DNA of 64,000 nucleotides from Theodoxus fluviatilis (lineage: Eukaryota > Mollusca > Gastropoda > Cycloneritida > Neritidae), in NCBI GenBank assembly GCA_034096865.1, contig JAWQFJ010001858.1:27501-91500 (forward strand), written 5' to 3'. The translations under genes and the position numbers were made by a program. The notes under the pieces were generated by a model. That model did not search any database and was not told where the DNA came from. It saw nothing but the letters and a program-made list of their open reading frames with translations. Shown here piece by piece: positions 33,896 through 61,478 of this stretch. Position 1 is the stretch's first letter. Each line of letters starts with the position of its first letter.

Positions 33896-34300
33896 GTATG
33901 CATTTTCAAGGGGACATGATCACATCTGATCTGGACATTTCATCCTGGTTATACATCTGTCTTGCTGGAAAGTAGAACAATACTCTTTTTCTCCCCCACC
34001 CCACCCCAAAGTACACTTACTTGACAAAAAGTTACCCTTCCAGGTGTCTTCGATAACTGTACATAGGAAGACTCCAATTGATCAACCGTCGTAGCTTTTC
34101 TCTTTGCAGTAATGATCAATGATGAAGGCACAAAATAAAGTTTGGTGAAATTTGTTCGTGGTTTTTAATAAACCTTCCAGTAACTCATAAGCAAGGCTGC
34201 AAACTGTAAGTACAAAGCAGACTGTACACAAGATAAATATTGAGCATTGGGAGCCAGCATTTTCAGGTCAATCTCAAGAAAAGTACAAACTGACAAATCT

Positions 34301-34306
34301 TTTATT
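34301..34306 (-). terminator. Possible GAA polyadenylation signal
   Basis: TTTATT on the plus strand is AATAAA on the minus strand, 1.9 kb beyond the GAA stop codon. It is plausible only as a distal site. Confidence 0.25.
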
Positions 34307-36216
34307 TGAGTAGGCCAGAGGCCTGTATCAAAACAAGGTTACAACGACAACAACCAACAATAAATAAAAATTCCACGAAATAAAGCGATTCTCACCACAT
34401 CAAGACTTAAAAAGTCTTGCACAACAGTCATTTCAGCACATTCAAGAAAGTACAGCGTCCCTGATCACTTGTTGCCAGGACTGGTGTGTCGGGCATTCCT
34501 CATCCTGAGCTTATATCCACATGCACATCAACTTGCACTCTTTAAGAACTAACCATTTCTCTCATCTAAAACTTTTATCATAAACCCTTCCATCTATCAC
34601 AAGCATTTATATACAGAACCATTGCTCTTTAAACACTCCACAAATAAAAATTCTCACTGATCATATCATTCATAATTAAAAAAGAGGCACAAAATCAGTT
34701 GTGAATGTAAAATTCTAAAGAGGAGACGTGAACAACTGTGTCTCAAATTATCGAAGCAACATGGAACATGAATCAAAGAGAAAATGAAGGGAAAAAACTT
34801 GCACAGCATATACATTTTCTAGTAAATCACAAATAATGGCAAGAAAACGTAAGTGAAACATTATGCAGATGTGAAACGGATTTTTTTTTAAATTAAATAT
34901 GGTACAAAGTATATCTGCAAAATGAAAGCAAAAATGGTAGTTGTAACCAGGCACACTAAAATGCTTGAGTATTGAGTTCATCAAGGCTTGTTCATTTAGA
35001 CTCTATCATGTCCACCTACCTTGCACACATTAAATTAACAAGCCTTGATAAAGGCATTCAGCAACAGATCTTCAATATCGGAAAGCACTGAGCATTTCTG
35101 AAATGAAGTAATTTTTTCATGTTACTGGACATGGAGGAAGTTGCTATATATTTCTCTGTCTTGCACAATACTTGAAGGGAAAAAAAAATATATACCACTT
35201 GGCACACAGGCCTAAACATTCAGAGTGAAATTTATCAGCTGTTTCATCTTGGTGCTTCCTTGCAAAATGAACTACTGCAATTTTTCTAAACAGGACAACC
35301 AGAGAGAGGAAAAGGCTCAATGGTCAACAAAGTCGTATCACAAGGCCTAACAAATCCATCTCAACAGATTAACAGTTGTTGATATGAATTTTTCAAGTTA
35401 AATATGAGAGCAACCAAATAACACTGATGCGCCACAATGGTCCTGTGTAAATATGGAACATTTTGCTCGAGTGTTGCAAAAACGAATCAGATTGCCTACT
35501 AAATCTTCACATAGCATTGAGTCAAGTGGCATGACGCAGCCAACAACCAACCTTACTGTCAAGCAAGAGCCTGAGGAACAGTCACTGGGGGTATGCTTGC
35601 CACGAGATGCTGCTCTGTAGCAACCAGGGGTGAAAAGTTCCAAAGCCAATTTTGATTTGAGAAAAGTCATTGAATAGTGGTGGTCTGAATTACTTGCTAG
35701 ACTTCATTGCAGTCTCTTGCAGAATTAACTCGCAGGAAATGGACATATATTCCAAGTGTACAGAATCTTCAGTTATCCAACAATTCTGATATGCACACAA
35801 ATTGGTTCAATACTGATAGTGGTAACTATAAATGAAGTATTGTTAATTGTGTCACTTGAAGGGAATGGCAAGATAAGTAGGACAAGTGGGAAACATACAA
35901 GTAGACACTGCTCACTCTGCCTGAGGCAAGTGGATGATGTTCTGGCAAATATCAATTCATAACACGAACCTAGGATATGAAAACATACCGTGTAATGTCA
36001 GCAAATTTTCAAAAAGCAAAAGACTCTAATTGGATTTGGAAACCAATTCTGGAAGCTGTATATACGTGAATAAGCACACAAAAAATTTCATCACTAATGC
36101 TGTTCATCCAGTCCAAAGGAAAGAGCAAACAAGGGCAAGAACCACGAATATAGGCTTGATGGCCGAGGAATCCCGGCAAGGTGGGTACATCAAGTGGCCT
36201 TGGCTGCTACAGGCTG

Positions 36217-54133
<17,917 letters not shown>

Positions 54134-54473
54134 TGCGATCCGAGTCGAGGGCTACACTTCGGTGTTCAGTCAATGCACTCTCTGTATCATCAGTGTGGAG
54201 TATCCTCAGTATCTATGATTCCTTCATAAATGCGTCGCGACATTTTCAGATCACGTGCACGCTAGTCAGCCGGAAAATATCACGTGATTTTCACAGCGCA
54301 CCCTTGAACTGTTTCCTGTTTTAGTTTGAACGGCAAACGCGTACCGGACACGCATTCTCCTGACCCATTCTGCTGACAGACTCTAAGGAAGTGTAGACCC
54401 CCAACCCACAGCCCTCAGAGGGCTCGGAAAGGGGGAAAGGAACGATTACGCGTCGGATGTACATAGGAAGGAC

Positions 54474-54475
<2 letters not shown>

Positions 54476-54530
<55 letters not shown>
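54476..54530. repeat. (GT)n microsatellite
   Basis: About 55 bp of GT repeat about 340 bp upstream of the GAA start codon. Confidence 0.95.
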
Positions 54531-54536
<6 letters not shown>

Positions 54537-54793
54537 TAGAGAGCATAATACGTGTGTGCATGCGTATGTGTGTGTGTCCAGGAGGGGGATTAAAAACCCT
54601 GCTTTGAGTAATCACTCATGTTTCGGTTAGCTTTAGATTAGAATAAACAGACATTTTGGAGTGATTTCTACTGAGATGCTATGCAAGATACTGTAACTAT
54701 GCTATGCAACAATCAACAACGTGAACTTAAATGTTTTAATTGCCACCTCCCACTCTTTGCAGAAGACTGTGCTTTGTCGAAAACAAGTATTGC

Positions 54794-54855
<62 letters not shown>

Positions 54856-54861
<6 letters not shown>

Positions 54862-54942
54862 ATCCATGTTTTCATTTCTTTATGAGCAAGGACAATTTGT
54901 AAGATAGGCAGAAATGCCTAAAATTTCATCCTTGATAAATAA
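54856..54942 (+). repeat. 87-bp dispersed repeat, copy 1, with (ATCA)n tail
   Basis: Reads ttatttatccatgttttcat ... agaaatgcctaaaatttcat ... gataaataa and then aggatcaatcaatcaatc. A second copy is at 55994-56080. The short tandem tail suggests a LINE or SINE 3' end. It is sandwiched between two CT arrays (54799-54855 and 54964-55030). Confidence 0.7.
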
Positions 54943-54974
54943 AGGATCAATCAATCAATCAATCTCTCTCTCTG

Positions 54975-55033
<59 letters not shown>

Positions 55034-55414
55034 GCCCTGCTTTGTGTGGACTACGAGAAAGATTTTAATGTCATTTCCGCATCTCGATATAAATGAGACT
55101 ATCAAAGACCTTCTAGCAACCAATGACTATGCTACGATTCGTAAAGTGAGTATGTATATTTACCATGCATTTAAGATGAGAACGGAAGGAATGGAATTAC
55201 TAAGTACGAATCAATTTATTTTCGAAGACTAGTGCTACTACGTAGGCCTACGCCAGTGAACACTGTTTCCCTCGATACTGTGTCCATTCACATATTACTA
55301 TTCAGAAACTGCTTGATACCTCACTGCTATGTTATGTAAATTTTTCACCTTGCAATGGGCCGGTGGCCTAAGCAATAAAGTTTTTCGTTCGTTCTCTCTC
55401 TCTCTCTCTCTCTC

Positions 55415-55735
55415 CAGGGCCGGACCAAATGAGTTGTGGGGGGGGGGGTTCCTTTTTGGTTGGGGGGAACAAATCAGCGAAGTGGCGAAGCCACGAGCGC
55501 GCGCCTGCGAAGCAGGCGCGCAAACTAGGGGGGTCCGGGGGCATGCCCCCCCGGACAATTTTTGAAAAACAGTTAAAATCTGTGCAATCTGGTGCATTCT
55601 GGGCCTTGTTTTGAGGGGTAAGAGCAGCATTGTTTTTGGAGACACAAAAAAAAAAAAAAACTCAAACCAAGGTACATGCTTTTTCTAGGGGGGGGGTTCC
55701 GGAACCCCTGGAACCCCCCCCCTGGGTCCGGCCCT

Positions 55736-55736
<1 letters not shown>
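55415..55736. mobile_element. hAT-like non-autonomous element inserted in a CT microsatellite
   Basis: The ends cagggccggacc and ggtccggccctg are perfect inverted repeats with the CAGGG start common in hAT elements. Both flanks are CT repeat, so an 8-bp duplication (ctctctct) is compatible but cannot be proved. The interior has strong palindromes (gcgcgcctgcgaagcaggcgcgc-like, and gggggcatgccccccc). Confidence 0.7.

Positions 55737-55804
<68 letters not shown>
55737..55804. repeat. (CT)n microsatellite
   Basis: A pure CT repeat continuing the array interrupted by the element at 55415-55736. Confidence 0.95.
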
Positions 55805-55809
<5 letters not shown>

Positions 55810-55993
55810 CTATTAAGATAATCTCACTGCTGTCGCCTGTACATATGACACGTATTTGCTTGAACTTGAAGACTCACTGAGCTGACAGTTGTCAAACTCA
55901 AAGGCATCTACTAAAATATTTGTCATTGTTGATCATATTCTTCATATACCTTACCAACTGTTGTACATAGATTAGCTACTGTGTATTTTTTTC

Positions 55994-56080
55994 TTATCTA
56001 TCCATGTTTTCATTTCTTTATGAGCAAAGACATTTTGAAAGATATGCAGAAATGCCTAAAATTTCATCCATGATAAATAA
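55994..56080 (+). repeat. 87-bp dispersed repeat, copy 2, cut at the transposon edge
   Basis: The same sequence as at 54856-54942, but similarity stops at gataaataa. It is replaced by cccagacagcacgcag, which may be the left end of the CACTA-like element. Confidence 0.7.
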
Positions 56081-56509
56081 CCCAGACAGCACGCAGCTCC
56101 TGGGCCTGCCCTGGTCCAGACTTGGGAGTCCTTGGGGTTCCCTGGCACCGCCAGCTCGGGCTGTTGGAAGTCTGCAATGTAGCCTTGAGTGTTAATGGTG
56201 ATATCTAATCTGCTGCTGTCACCATGGCTACCGCCAACTTTAGTTCTCATCAGTGAGGCCCAAAGGGGGAGAGCGACCCAGCAAATTCCAGCATATCAGG
56301 TTACTTGTAGGATGCTGCTACATGTATCAGCTTGGCCAGAGCAGCTGCAGCAGACTTTCTCTTGGGCTGGAAATCGAGAATTTCACATTTCATTGTGCTC
56401 CTGGTGCCCGGTATGTTGCGCTCCCTTTCCGTATAATTTTGACAGGTAATTATAATTGGCTTTTCCCCTATATACATTTTCTTGTTTGCCCACGCCTACA
56501 ATTATCATC

Positions 56510-58711
56510 ATGTCATCAAACAAATCTACTGAGAGGAAAATTTGGCGAAAAGTTAATGCAATGTTGAGGGAATGTGCTGCAGAAAATGATCGCATGAAGA
56601 AGCAAAGAACTACGTTAACCCAATTTGTTGATCCTTGCCCAACTGCTGCGTGCAAACCAACCCTTTCAGGACTCCACAATGCATCTGACTCTGCTGCTCT
56701 TAATTCAGACATGGTTGCTTTTGAAACAGCCTGTGAAGAAGATGACGTAGTCAGTTTAAACAGCGATTCAATAGAGCAAGATTTTGACCACATGATGGAA
56801 AATGCTGAGAATGATAGTTATTTTGATGCATTGTCTGATGTATCTGATGAGATGGATGACGAAGATCTAGAACAAGACTATGACATGACAGACGAGAGAA
56901 AGAATGAAAATCTTGGCTTTGAGCTGGGACTGTGGGCATCATCTTTTGGAATATCTTTGATTGCTCTTTCTGCTCTGCTTGCTTTGTTGCGAGCGTATCA
57001 CCCTTCACTTCCTAAAGATCCAAGAACTTTGATGAAAACTCCTCGTCACAGTTGCGTGAAACAAATTGGTGGTGGTTCATACTTTCATTTTGGCATCATG
57101 AAGGGTCTTTCACAGTCGAAGAAATTAATGGAATTCATTAGCACTAATGCTCGGACATGGTTGATGGATTTGCCAACGATCTTCTTGCAGGTCAACATTG
57201 ATGGTCTGCCCCTTTTCAAATCTACTTCAACACAATTCTGGCCAATTCTTGGGAAAGTTTGCAAACCAATCCAGACTGATCCTTTTATGATTGGTTTGTT
57301 TTGTGGAGAAAAGAAACCAGAAAATATTGCGGAATATCTACAAGACTTTGTTGACGAAATGATGATGCTTAAAGAAGAAAGCACGTGTTTTAGAACGAAT
57401 GATAAAGAAGTTCCTGCTCACATCGATATATCCTGTTTTGTTTGTGATACACCTGCCAGGGCTTTTGTAAAACAGACAAAAGGCCACACTGGATATTATG
57501 GATGTGACAAATGTGTACAGAAAGGAACCTGGGCTGGCAAACTTGTCTTTGATGAAATAGATGCAGAACTGAGGACTGACGAAGGTTTTAGATTGGGGTT
57601 AGAGACAAATGATCCCCACCACAATGGGAGAGTGGCTTCATCTTTATCTACTTCTTTATGTATAGGAATGGTGACACAGTTTCCAATAGATTATATGCAT
57701 TTGGTGTGTCTTGGTGTGATGCGTCGACTGCTAATGTTATGGGTGAAGAGTCCTGTTTGTAAAGGAATCCGACTGGGACAAACAATGATTCTCCAAATTT
57801 CGAATAGTCTGAAAATTATCAAGGGGTACATTCCCCGGGAATTTTCCAGAAAATGTAGAGATATTAATGAAATTGAAAGGTGGAAGGCAACAGAATTTAG
57901 GCAGTTTTTGTTGTATAGTGGTATTGTGGCTCTAAGAGGCAGACTATCCCAGACTATGTACGATCATTTTTTGCTATTGTCTGTTGCCATTCATTGCCTT
58001 TCCAGCCCTGTTCTCTTTAAAACTCATGCGGATTATGCTCATACTTTGTTGTGTAGGTTTGTGGATGAAGCAAGAGGAATTTATGGTATAGATTTCCTAG
58101 TGTATAATGTGCACGGTTTGACTCATCTAGCTAATGATGTCAAAATGTTTGGGCCCTTGGATTCTTATTCTGCATTTCCATTTGAAAATTTTCTTGGACA
58201 CTTGAAATCGATGATCAGAAAACCCCAGTGCCCTTTGCAGCAAATTGTCCGGCGAATATCAGAAAGAATGCAGAAAGGAATATTTGGAACGAGAAAGTGT
58301 AAAAAGAGTTTTCCTGATTCCCTACCTCAGAAAGAACATGCTCGAGGCCCTGTGCCAGCAAGATATGTCGGTTCAAATTGTAAACAGTTTGAAAAAATCA
58401 TGCTTGAGGGAGTTTGCCTCACAATACATACAGGAGACAATTGTGTGAAGATGCGGGATGGTTTTTATTTACTTAGAAACATTTTAGCCTGGGAAAATGA
58501 AGAGACTTGCGTTCTTGTGACTGAGAAATTTAAAAGACAAAATGACCTTTTTCAGTATCCTTATAAATCCACCAACTTTGATATCGTTCAAGTTGACAGG
58601 CTTTCTGGAGAGCATGAAACGGCCTTTCTATCTGAAGTGCAAAGCAAGTTAATTGCCCTTCCCCACAAGAAAACGTTTGTTCTTTTCCCTCTCAGTCCTA
58701 TCCCTGTTTGA
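56510..58711 (+). CDS. DDE transposase of CACTA/EnSpm (Tnp2-like) type
   Basis: An uninterrupted 733-residue frame; the first ATG (MSSNKSTERK) is at 56510. The N-terminus is acidic (EDDVVSLNSDSIEQDFD, DMDDEDLEQDYD-like), and residues about 140-160 form one hydrophobic stretch. The catalytic region has NIDGLPLFKSTSTQFWPIL, a Cys-rich insertion with SCFVCDTPARAF and GYYGCDKCVQ, PIDYMHLVCLGVMRRLL and FPFENFLGHLKSMIRKP. In CACTA-type transposases these correspond to the first Asp, a zinc-binding insertion, the second Asp and the Glu. The frame is intact, so the enzyme may be functional or recently lost. The domesticated-gene alternative is less likely given the repeat-rich surroundings. Confidence 0.8.
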   Translation: MSSNKSTERKIWRKVNAMLRECAAENDRMKKQRTTLTQFVDPCPTAACKPTLSGLHNASDSAALNSDMVAFETACEEDDVVSLNSDSIEQDFDHMMENAENDSYFDALSDVSDEMDDEDLEQDYDMTDERKNENLGFELGLWASSFGISLIALSALLALLRAYHPSLPKDPRTLMKTPRHSCVKQIGGGSYFHFGIMKGLSQSKKLMEFISTNARTWLMDLPTIFLQVNIDGLPLFKSTSTQFWPILGKVCKPIQTDPFMIGLFCGEKKPENIAEYLQDFVDEMMMLKEESTCFRTNDKEVPAHIDISCFVCDTPARAFVKQTKGHTGYYGCDKCVQKGTWAGKLVFDEIDAELRTDEGFRLGLETNDPHHNGRVASSLSTSLCIGMVTQFPIDYMHLVCLGVMRRLLMLWVKSPVCKGIRLGQTMILQISNSLKIIKGYIPREFSRKCRDINEIERWKATEFRQFLLYSGIVALRGRLSQTMYDHFLLLSVAIHCLSSPVLFKTHADYAHTLLCRFVDEARGIYGIDFLVYNVHGLTHLANDVKMFGPLDSYSAFPFENFLGHLKSMIRKPQCPLQQIVRRISERMQKGIFGTRKCKKSFPDSLPQKEHARGPVPARYVGSNCKQFEKIMLEGVCLTIHTGDNCVKMRDGFYLLRNILAWENEETCVLVTEKFKRQNDLFQYPYKSTNFDIVQVDRLSGEHETAFLSEVQSKLIALPHKKTFVLFPLSPIPV

Positions 58712-59580
58712 AGTTGGATGTTTTCATTCGACTTCAAATAGAGGAAGCTGATGTAGCATTGATTACAATGGTTTCATACAGTTCGGGTTTACCATTTGCA
58801 ACAAAATTTTGCACATTCTATGCGGCAGAAGAAAAGCAACTGTTGCTCGCTTTCACCTGAGTTTTTGGAGAACATCTGTTGATATTTTTCAGTGCCAGGG
58901 CTTCACACTTGACTCAGCAATTTTGAGCAGTGATGACATGATGATTAATTGACCATGACAGAGATTTATGGTATCAATATTCTTCATGCAAGTTCATCTC
59001 TTATGTTATGCTGTACCATCTCGTGGAATGAGAGCGAGAGGAAGGAGAAAGCACCCCTGCTGTGTCTGTTGTGCCAGATGACTGGTTGGTCGCCAGCACG
59101 AAGACATGCAGGTGGCCGAGAAACCCCTCGACCAGTCTCATACGGAAAGGTTCTCCACCTCAACGGTCATGGGGAACCTTCTGCTATACTCGCATAGTGG
59201 CCTCCAGTGGTAAGTATTTGCAGCAAATCTTACAGTGTTGCTAAATACATAAATGGTTTATCTCCTTTCCAGTATTTCCCAGTAAGGAAACCATGCACTG
59301 GTTGCTTCATCGTTGTATCCAACCATATTTGAGTTACAAAAATTCAGTATCAAGAAAACTGACTTGAAACTCTAAATTTTAAGACAAGTTATTGTTAGCG
59401 CTATTGTAAAATTTACAAATAAGATTCCTGTTCATATTTTATCTTATACTTTGGTGTGGATCGGTTCACAAAGATTACCTAATAGCGTTGATCAGGTCAC
59501 AAAGATACGAGTTGTTTTTTTCTTTGCAAAATTAAGGATTGTGTCGTGGATTCGTTTCCAAACTTTGCGCTTAGTTTTGC

Positions 59581-60049
59581 ATGTCTCTTCGAACAGATGA
59601 CTGGGAGGAAATGACAACTCTTGAAACCAGATTCCTGGAGCGCTCTGACTTGGAGTCGAGCGACACAGAAGAAGAGAACCCCAGGAAACGTGTGCGGCGC
59701 CCTCCGACATCGTGGTATGTTTGTCATGCCTTAATTCATGTAATCGTTTTTTGGTAAAGTTTTTTGTTTGAAAGTAGCGATATGTGCATTACTAGGAATA
59801 TATTTCATTTCAGTTAAGAAAGAGAAAAAGTGTGCAATTTTACTAGAAGAGTTCATATGACGCCATAAAGAAGACTTGTTCCAAAAAGAATTAATATTGA
59901 AACGTGTGGCGTCTATGACTGAAATATGAAATTGCTTTCAGGAGCCCTGACGAGGACGAAACCTGTCCTGCAATGCCGGCAACTCCTCCGGCATCAACCT
60001 CACCCTTTGGCAGCACTAGCTGTCCGCCCTCATCGCCTTCACCACTGAC
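59581..60049 (+). CDS. Second gene of the CACTA-like element, 5' part, cut by a gap
   Basis: Two exons, 59581-59714 and 59942-60049, join in phase across GTATGT...CAG. They encode MSLRTDDWEEMTTLETRFLE, acidic and basic blocks (ENPRKRVRRPPTSW, SPDEDETC) and a Ser/Pro-rich segment. Acidic/basic N-termini of this kind occur in accessory proteins next to animal CACTA-like transposases, often annotated DUF4806. The link to that family is an inference, because the conserved part would lie in or beyond the N run. Confidence 0.45.
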
Positions 60050-60059
60050 NNNNNNNNNN
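60050..60059. other. Assembly gap (10 N)
   Basis: Ten N interrupt the sequence exactly where the CACTA-like second gene ends and LINE-type sequence begins. True gap size is unknown. Confidence 0.99.
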
Positions 60060-60322
60060 CCGAGAAGACTACGTTTGTGCGGCAAGCATTCGGCTGTATT
60101 TGTATCTGTTGTTCTGGTTCGTCGGTTTGATGAGTTTGGAATGAGCCAGTTGAACTTGAACTGAAAACGCACCAAACGTTTACCTGTATGTGGCTGTCCA
60201 CAGGGCGACCGTGAACGGTATTAGTACAAGTGTTGTTTGTTGGTGGTTGGTTTGTTGGAATTTGACTGTGGTTTTGTAGTCGTTTCCTCAATTTCATTGT
60301 TGTGGTATTAACATGCTGTGAG

Positions 60323-60628
60323 ATGGGGGTTGACCTAGAAACGTTACGTGCAAGAATTGGTCTTGATGCACGGCGTGCTGCACGGGGTGCTCTGCCAGTG
60401 AACTCGGACTCACTGAAACGGAGTGCTGAGTTGTGCATGCTTTTTGCACGTGGCGATCGTGCTTGGTCTGATTACTGGACTCGCGATGAACTTGACCGCT
60501 GGATGGCTGAGCACGGTAGCTGTGAACTTCACTGCCGTTCAGGGGGAAACCGTGCATGCCCTGCTTTCCGCGTACCTTTCGCTGTCGTGTTTGGCACTGC
60601 CAATGAGATACGGTCAGACTTGTGGTAG
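60323..60628 (+). CDS. Short ORF overlapping the start of LINE ORF1
   Basis: An open frame in another phase, starting MGVDLETLRARIG and ending after EIRSDLW. Its composition (charged, Arg/Asp/Leu-rich, few rare residues) looks more protein-like than the hydrophobic start of ORF1 in the overlapping phase. It may be an upstream ORF, or the real ORF1 N-terminus joined by a frameshift or an error in the sequence. I recognise no domain. Confidence 0.3.
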   Translation: MGVDLETLRARIGLDARRAARGALPVNSDSLKRSAELCMLFARGDRAWSDYWTRDELDRWMAEHGSCELHCRSGGNRACPAFRVPFAVVFGTANEIRSDLW

Positions 60629-61478
60629 GTTGGGTCATTTTTCTGTCGGTCTCGGAGTAGGAGGGTCCAGTGCCCAGTACCATCGTGATCTCTCCTTCCT
60701 TCTCCTCCTGTCGGGTAATATAGAGGAGAACCCCGGGCCTGGACTGGAAAGGAAGGATCTGGAAGAAGTCTTGAAAGTATTGAACGAGGACTGGGATAGG
60801 AGGCAGCAGGAAGCGACATCTAGAATCCTAGATGAAATGAAGACACTTAGAAGCTGTGTTCAACATCTGGAAAGAAAGTTTGACGACATGAGGAAAGAAC
60901 TGGAAGACGTCAGAGACAAAGTCAGTATCCAGGAAGATTACATCGACCACATTGGTGACAAACTAGCCGAGATGACAGCGAAAGCGAACAAGGCGGAAGA
61001 AAGGCTGGAGAACCAAGAAAGACGTTCGCGCAGGGACAATGTAATTCTTTATAATGTCCCAGAGCAAGAGGGAGAAAGCTATCACAGGTCCGAAGAGAAG
61101 TTCTTAGAGGCTGTGAATGAAGTTCTCCCTAGCAGGCTTGACGCCAGAGACCTCCGAAGTGCTCATCGGCTGGGGAGACCTTCACCAGACAAGACCCGGC
61201 CTCTCATCGCCTGTCTCAACAGAAGTCAAGACAAGTATGCCATCCTCGAATGCAGGGCCAAGCTCAAGGCGAAAGGGATAGGCGTATCAAGTGACAGGAC
61301 CGAACAGCAACGCCGACAACTTCAGGAGGCAAGGGCTTCAGGGCACCATGCTTACTTCCGGGGAGGACAGCTGCGCGTGGTACCAGAGCGAGAGGACGGT
61401 AACCGCATCCAGACGCGATCTGCAACAAGGTCCCGGTCCACCGCTGCAGGTGACCCGACCCGTAGCGGCAACACCTAG
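60486..61478 (+). CDS. LINE ORF1: 2A-like leader, coiled coil, nucleic-acid-binding protein
   Basis: 330 residues from the first in-frame ATG (MNLTAGWLSTVAVNF). A hydrophobic leader of about 84 residues ends at a 2A-like motif. It is followed by a charged coiled coil (about residues 90-190: heptads such as LERKFDDMRKELEDVRDKV) and the L1-ORF1p-like block ENQERRSRRDNVILYNVPE, with AHRLGRPSPDKTRPLI after it. The C-terminus is basic (TRSATRSRST). In LINEs this protein trimerises and coats the RNA. It ends with UAG (61476-61478), directly followed by ORF2 in the same frame. Confidence 0.85.
   Translation: MNLTAGWLSTVAVNFTAVQGETVHALLSAYLSLSCLALPMRYGQTCGRLGHFSVGLGVGGSSAQYHRDLSFLLLLSGNIEENPGPGLERKDLEEVLKVLNEDWDRRQQEATSRILDEMKTLRSCVQHLERKFDDMRKELEDVRDKVSIQEDYIDHIGDKLAEMTAKANKAEERLENQERRSRRDNVILYNVPEQEGESYHRSEEKFLEAVNEVLPSRLDARDLRSAHRLGRPSPDKTRPLIACLNRSQDKYAILECRAKLKAKGIGVSSDRTEQQRRQLQEARASGHHAYFRGGQLRVVPEREDGNRIQTRSATRSRSTAAGDPTRSGNT
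60690..60740 (+). other. 2A-like ribosome-skipping motif
   Basis: Frame reads LSFLLLLSGNIEENPGP, matching the 2A consensus (D/G)(V/I)ExNPGP preceded by a leucine-rich helix. In this class the peptide bond before the final Pro is not formed, releasing the upstream peptide while translation goes on. Such motifs are known from non-LTR elements of trypanosomes and of marine invertebrates including molluscs. Here the separation would fall at 60737/60738. Confidence 0.85.

Larger units (their letters stand above)
32385..36216. other. Tail-to-tail spacer between AIMP2 and GAA
   Basis: AIMP2 (plus) and GAA (minus) converge here, and both 3' UTRs must lie in this stretch. It holds the 36-bp array at 33428-33895. 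An AATAAA is seen on the plus strand at 34134 and one on the minus strand at 34301-34306. Nothing else is recognisable. Confidence 0.6.
56081..60049 (+). mobile_element. CACTA/EnSpm-like DNA transposon, right end missing
   Basis: The span covers a transposase gene and a second two-exon gene in the same orientation. The proposed left edge is where the 87-bp repeat is broken (56081). The right edge is not seen because the sequence reaches an assembly gap followed by a LINE. No matching terminal repeat could be identified. Confidence 0.55.

Noticed and set aside
33351..33919. Open frames of about 170 residues on both strands
   Set aside because: Produced by a stop-free 36-bp tandem repeat, not by a gene.
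60294..60819. Minus-strand open frames of about 130 residues opposite LINE ORF1
   Set aside because: Antisense to the LINE; no motif recognised.
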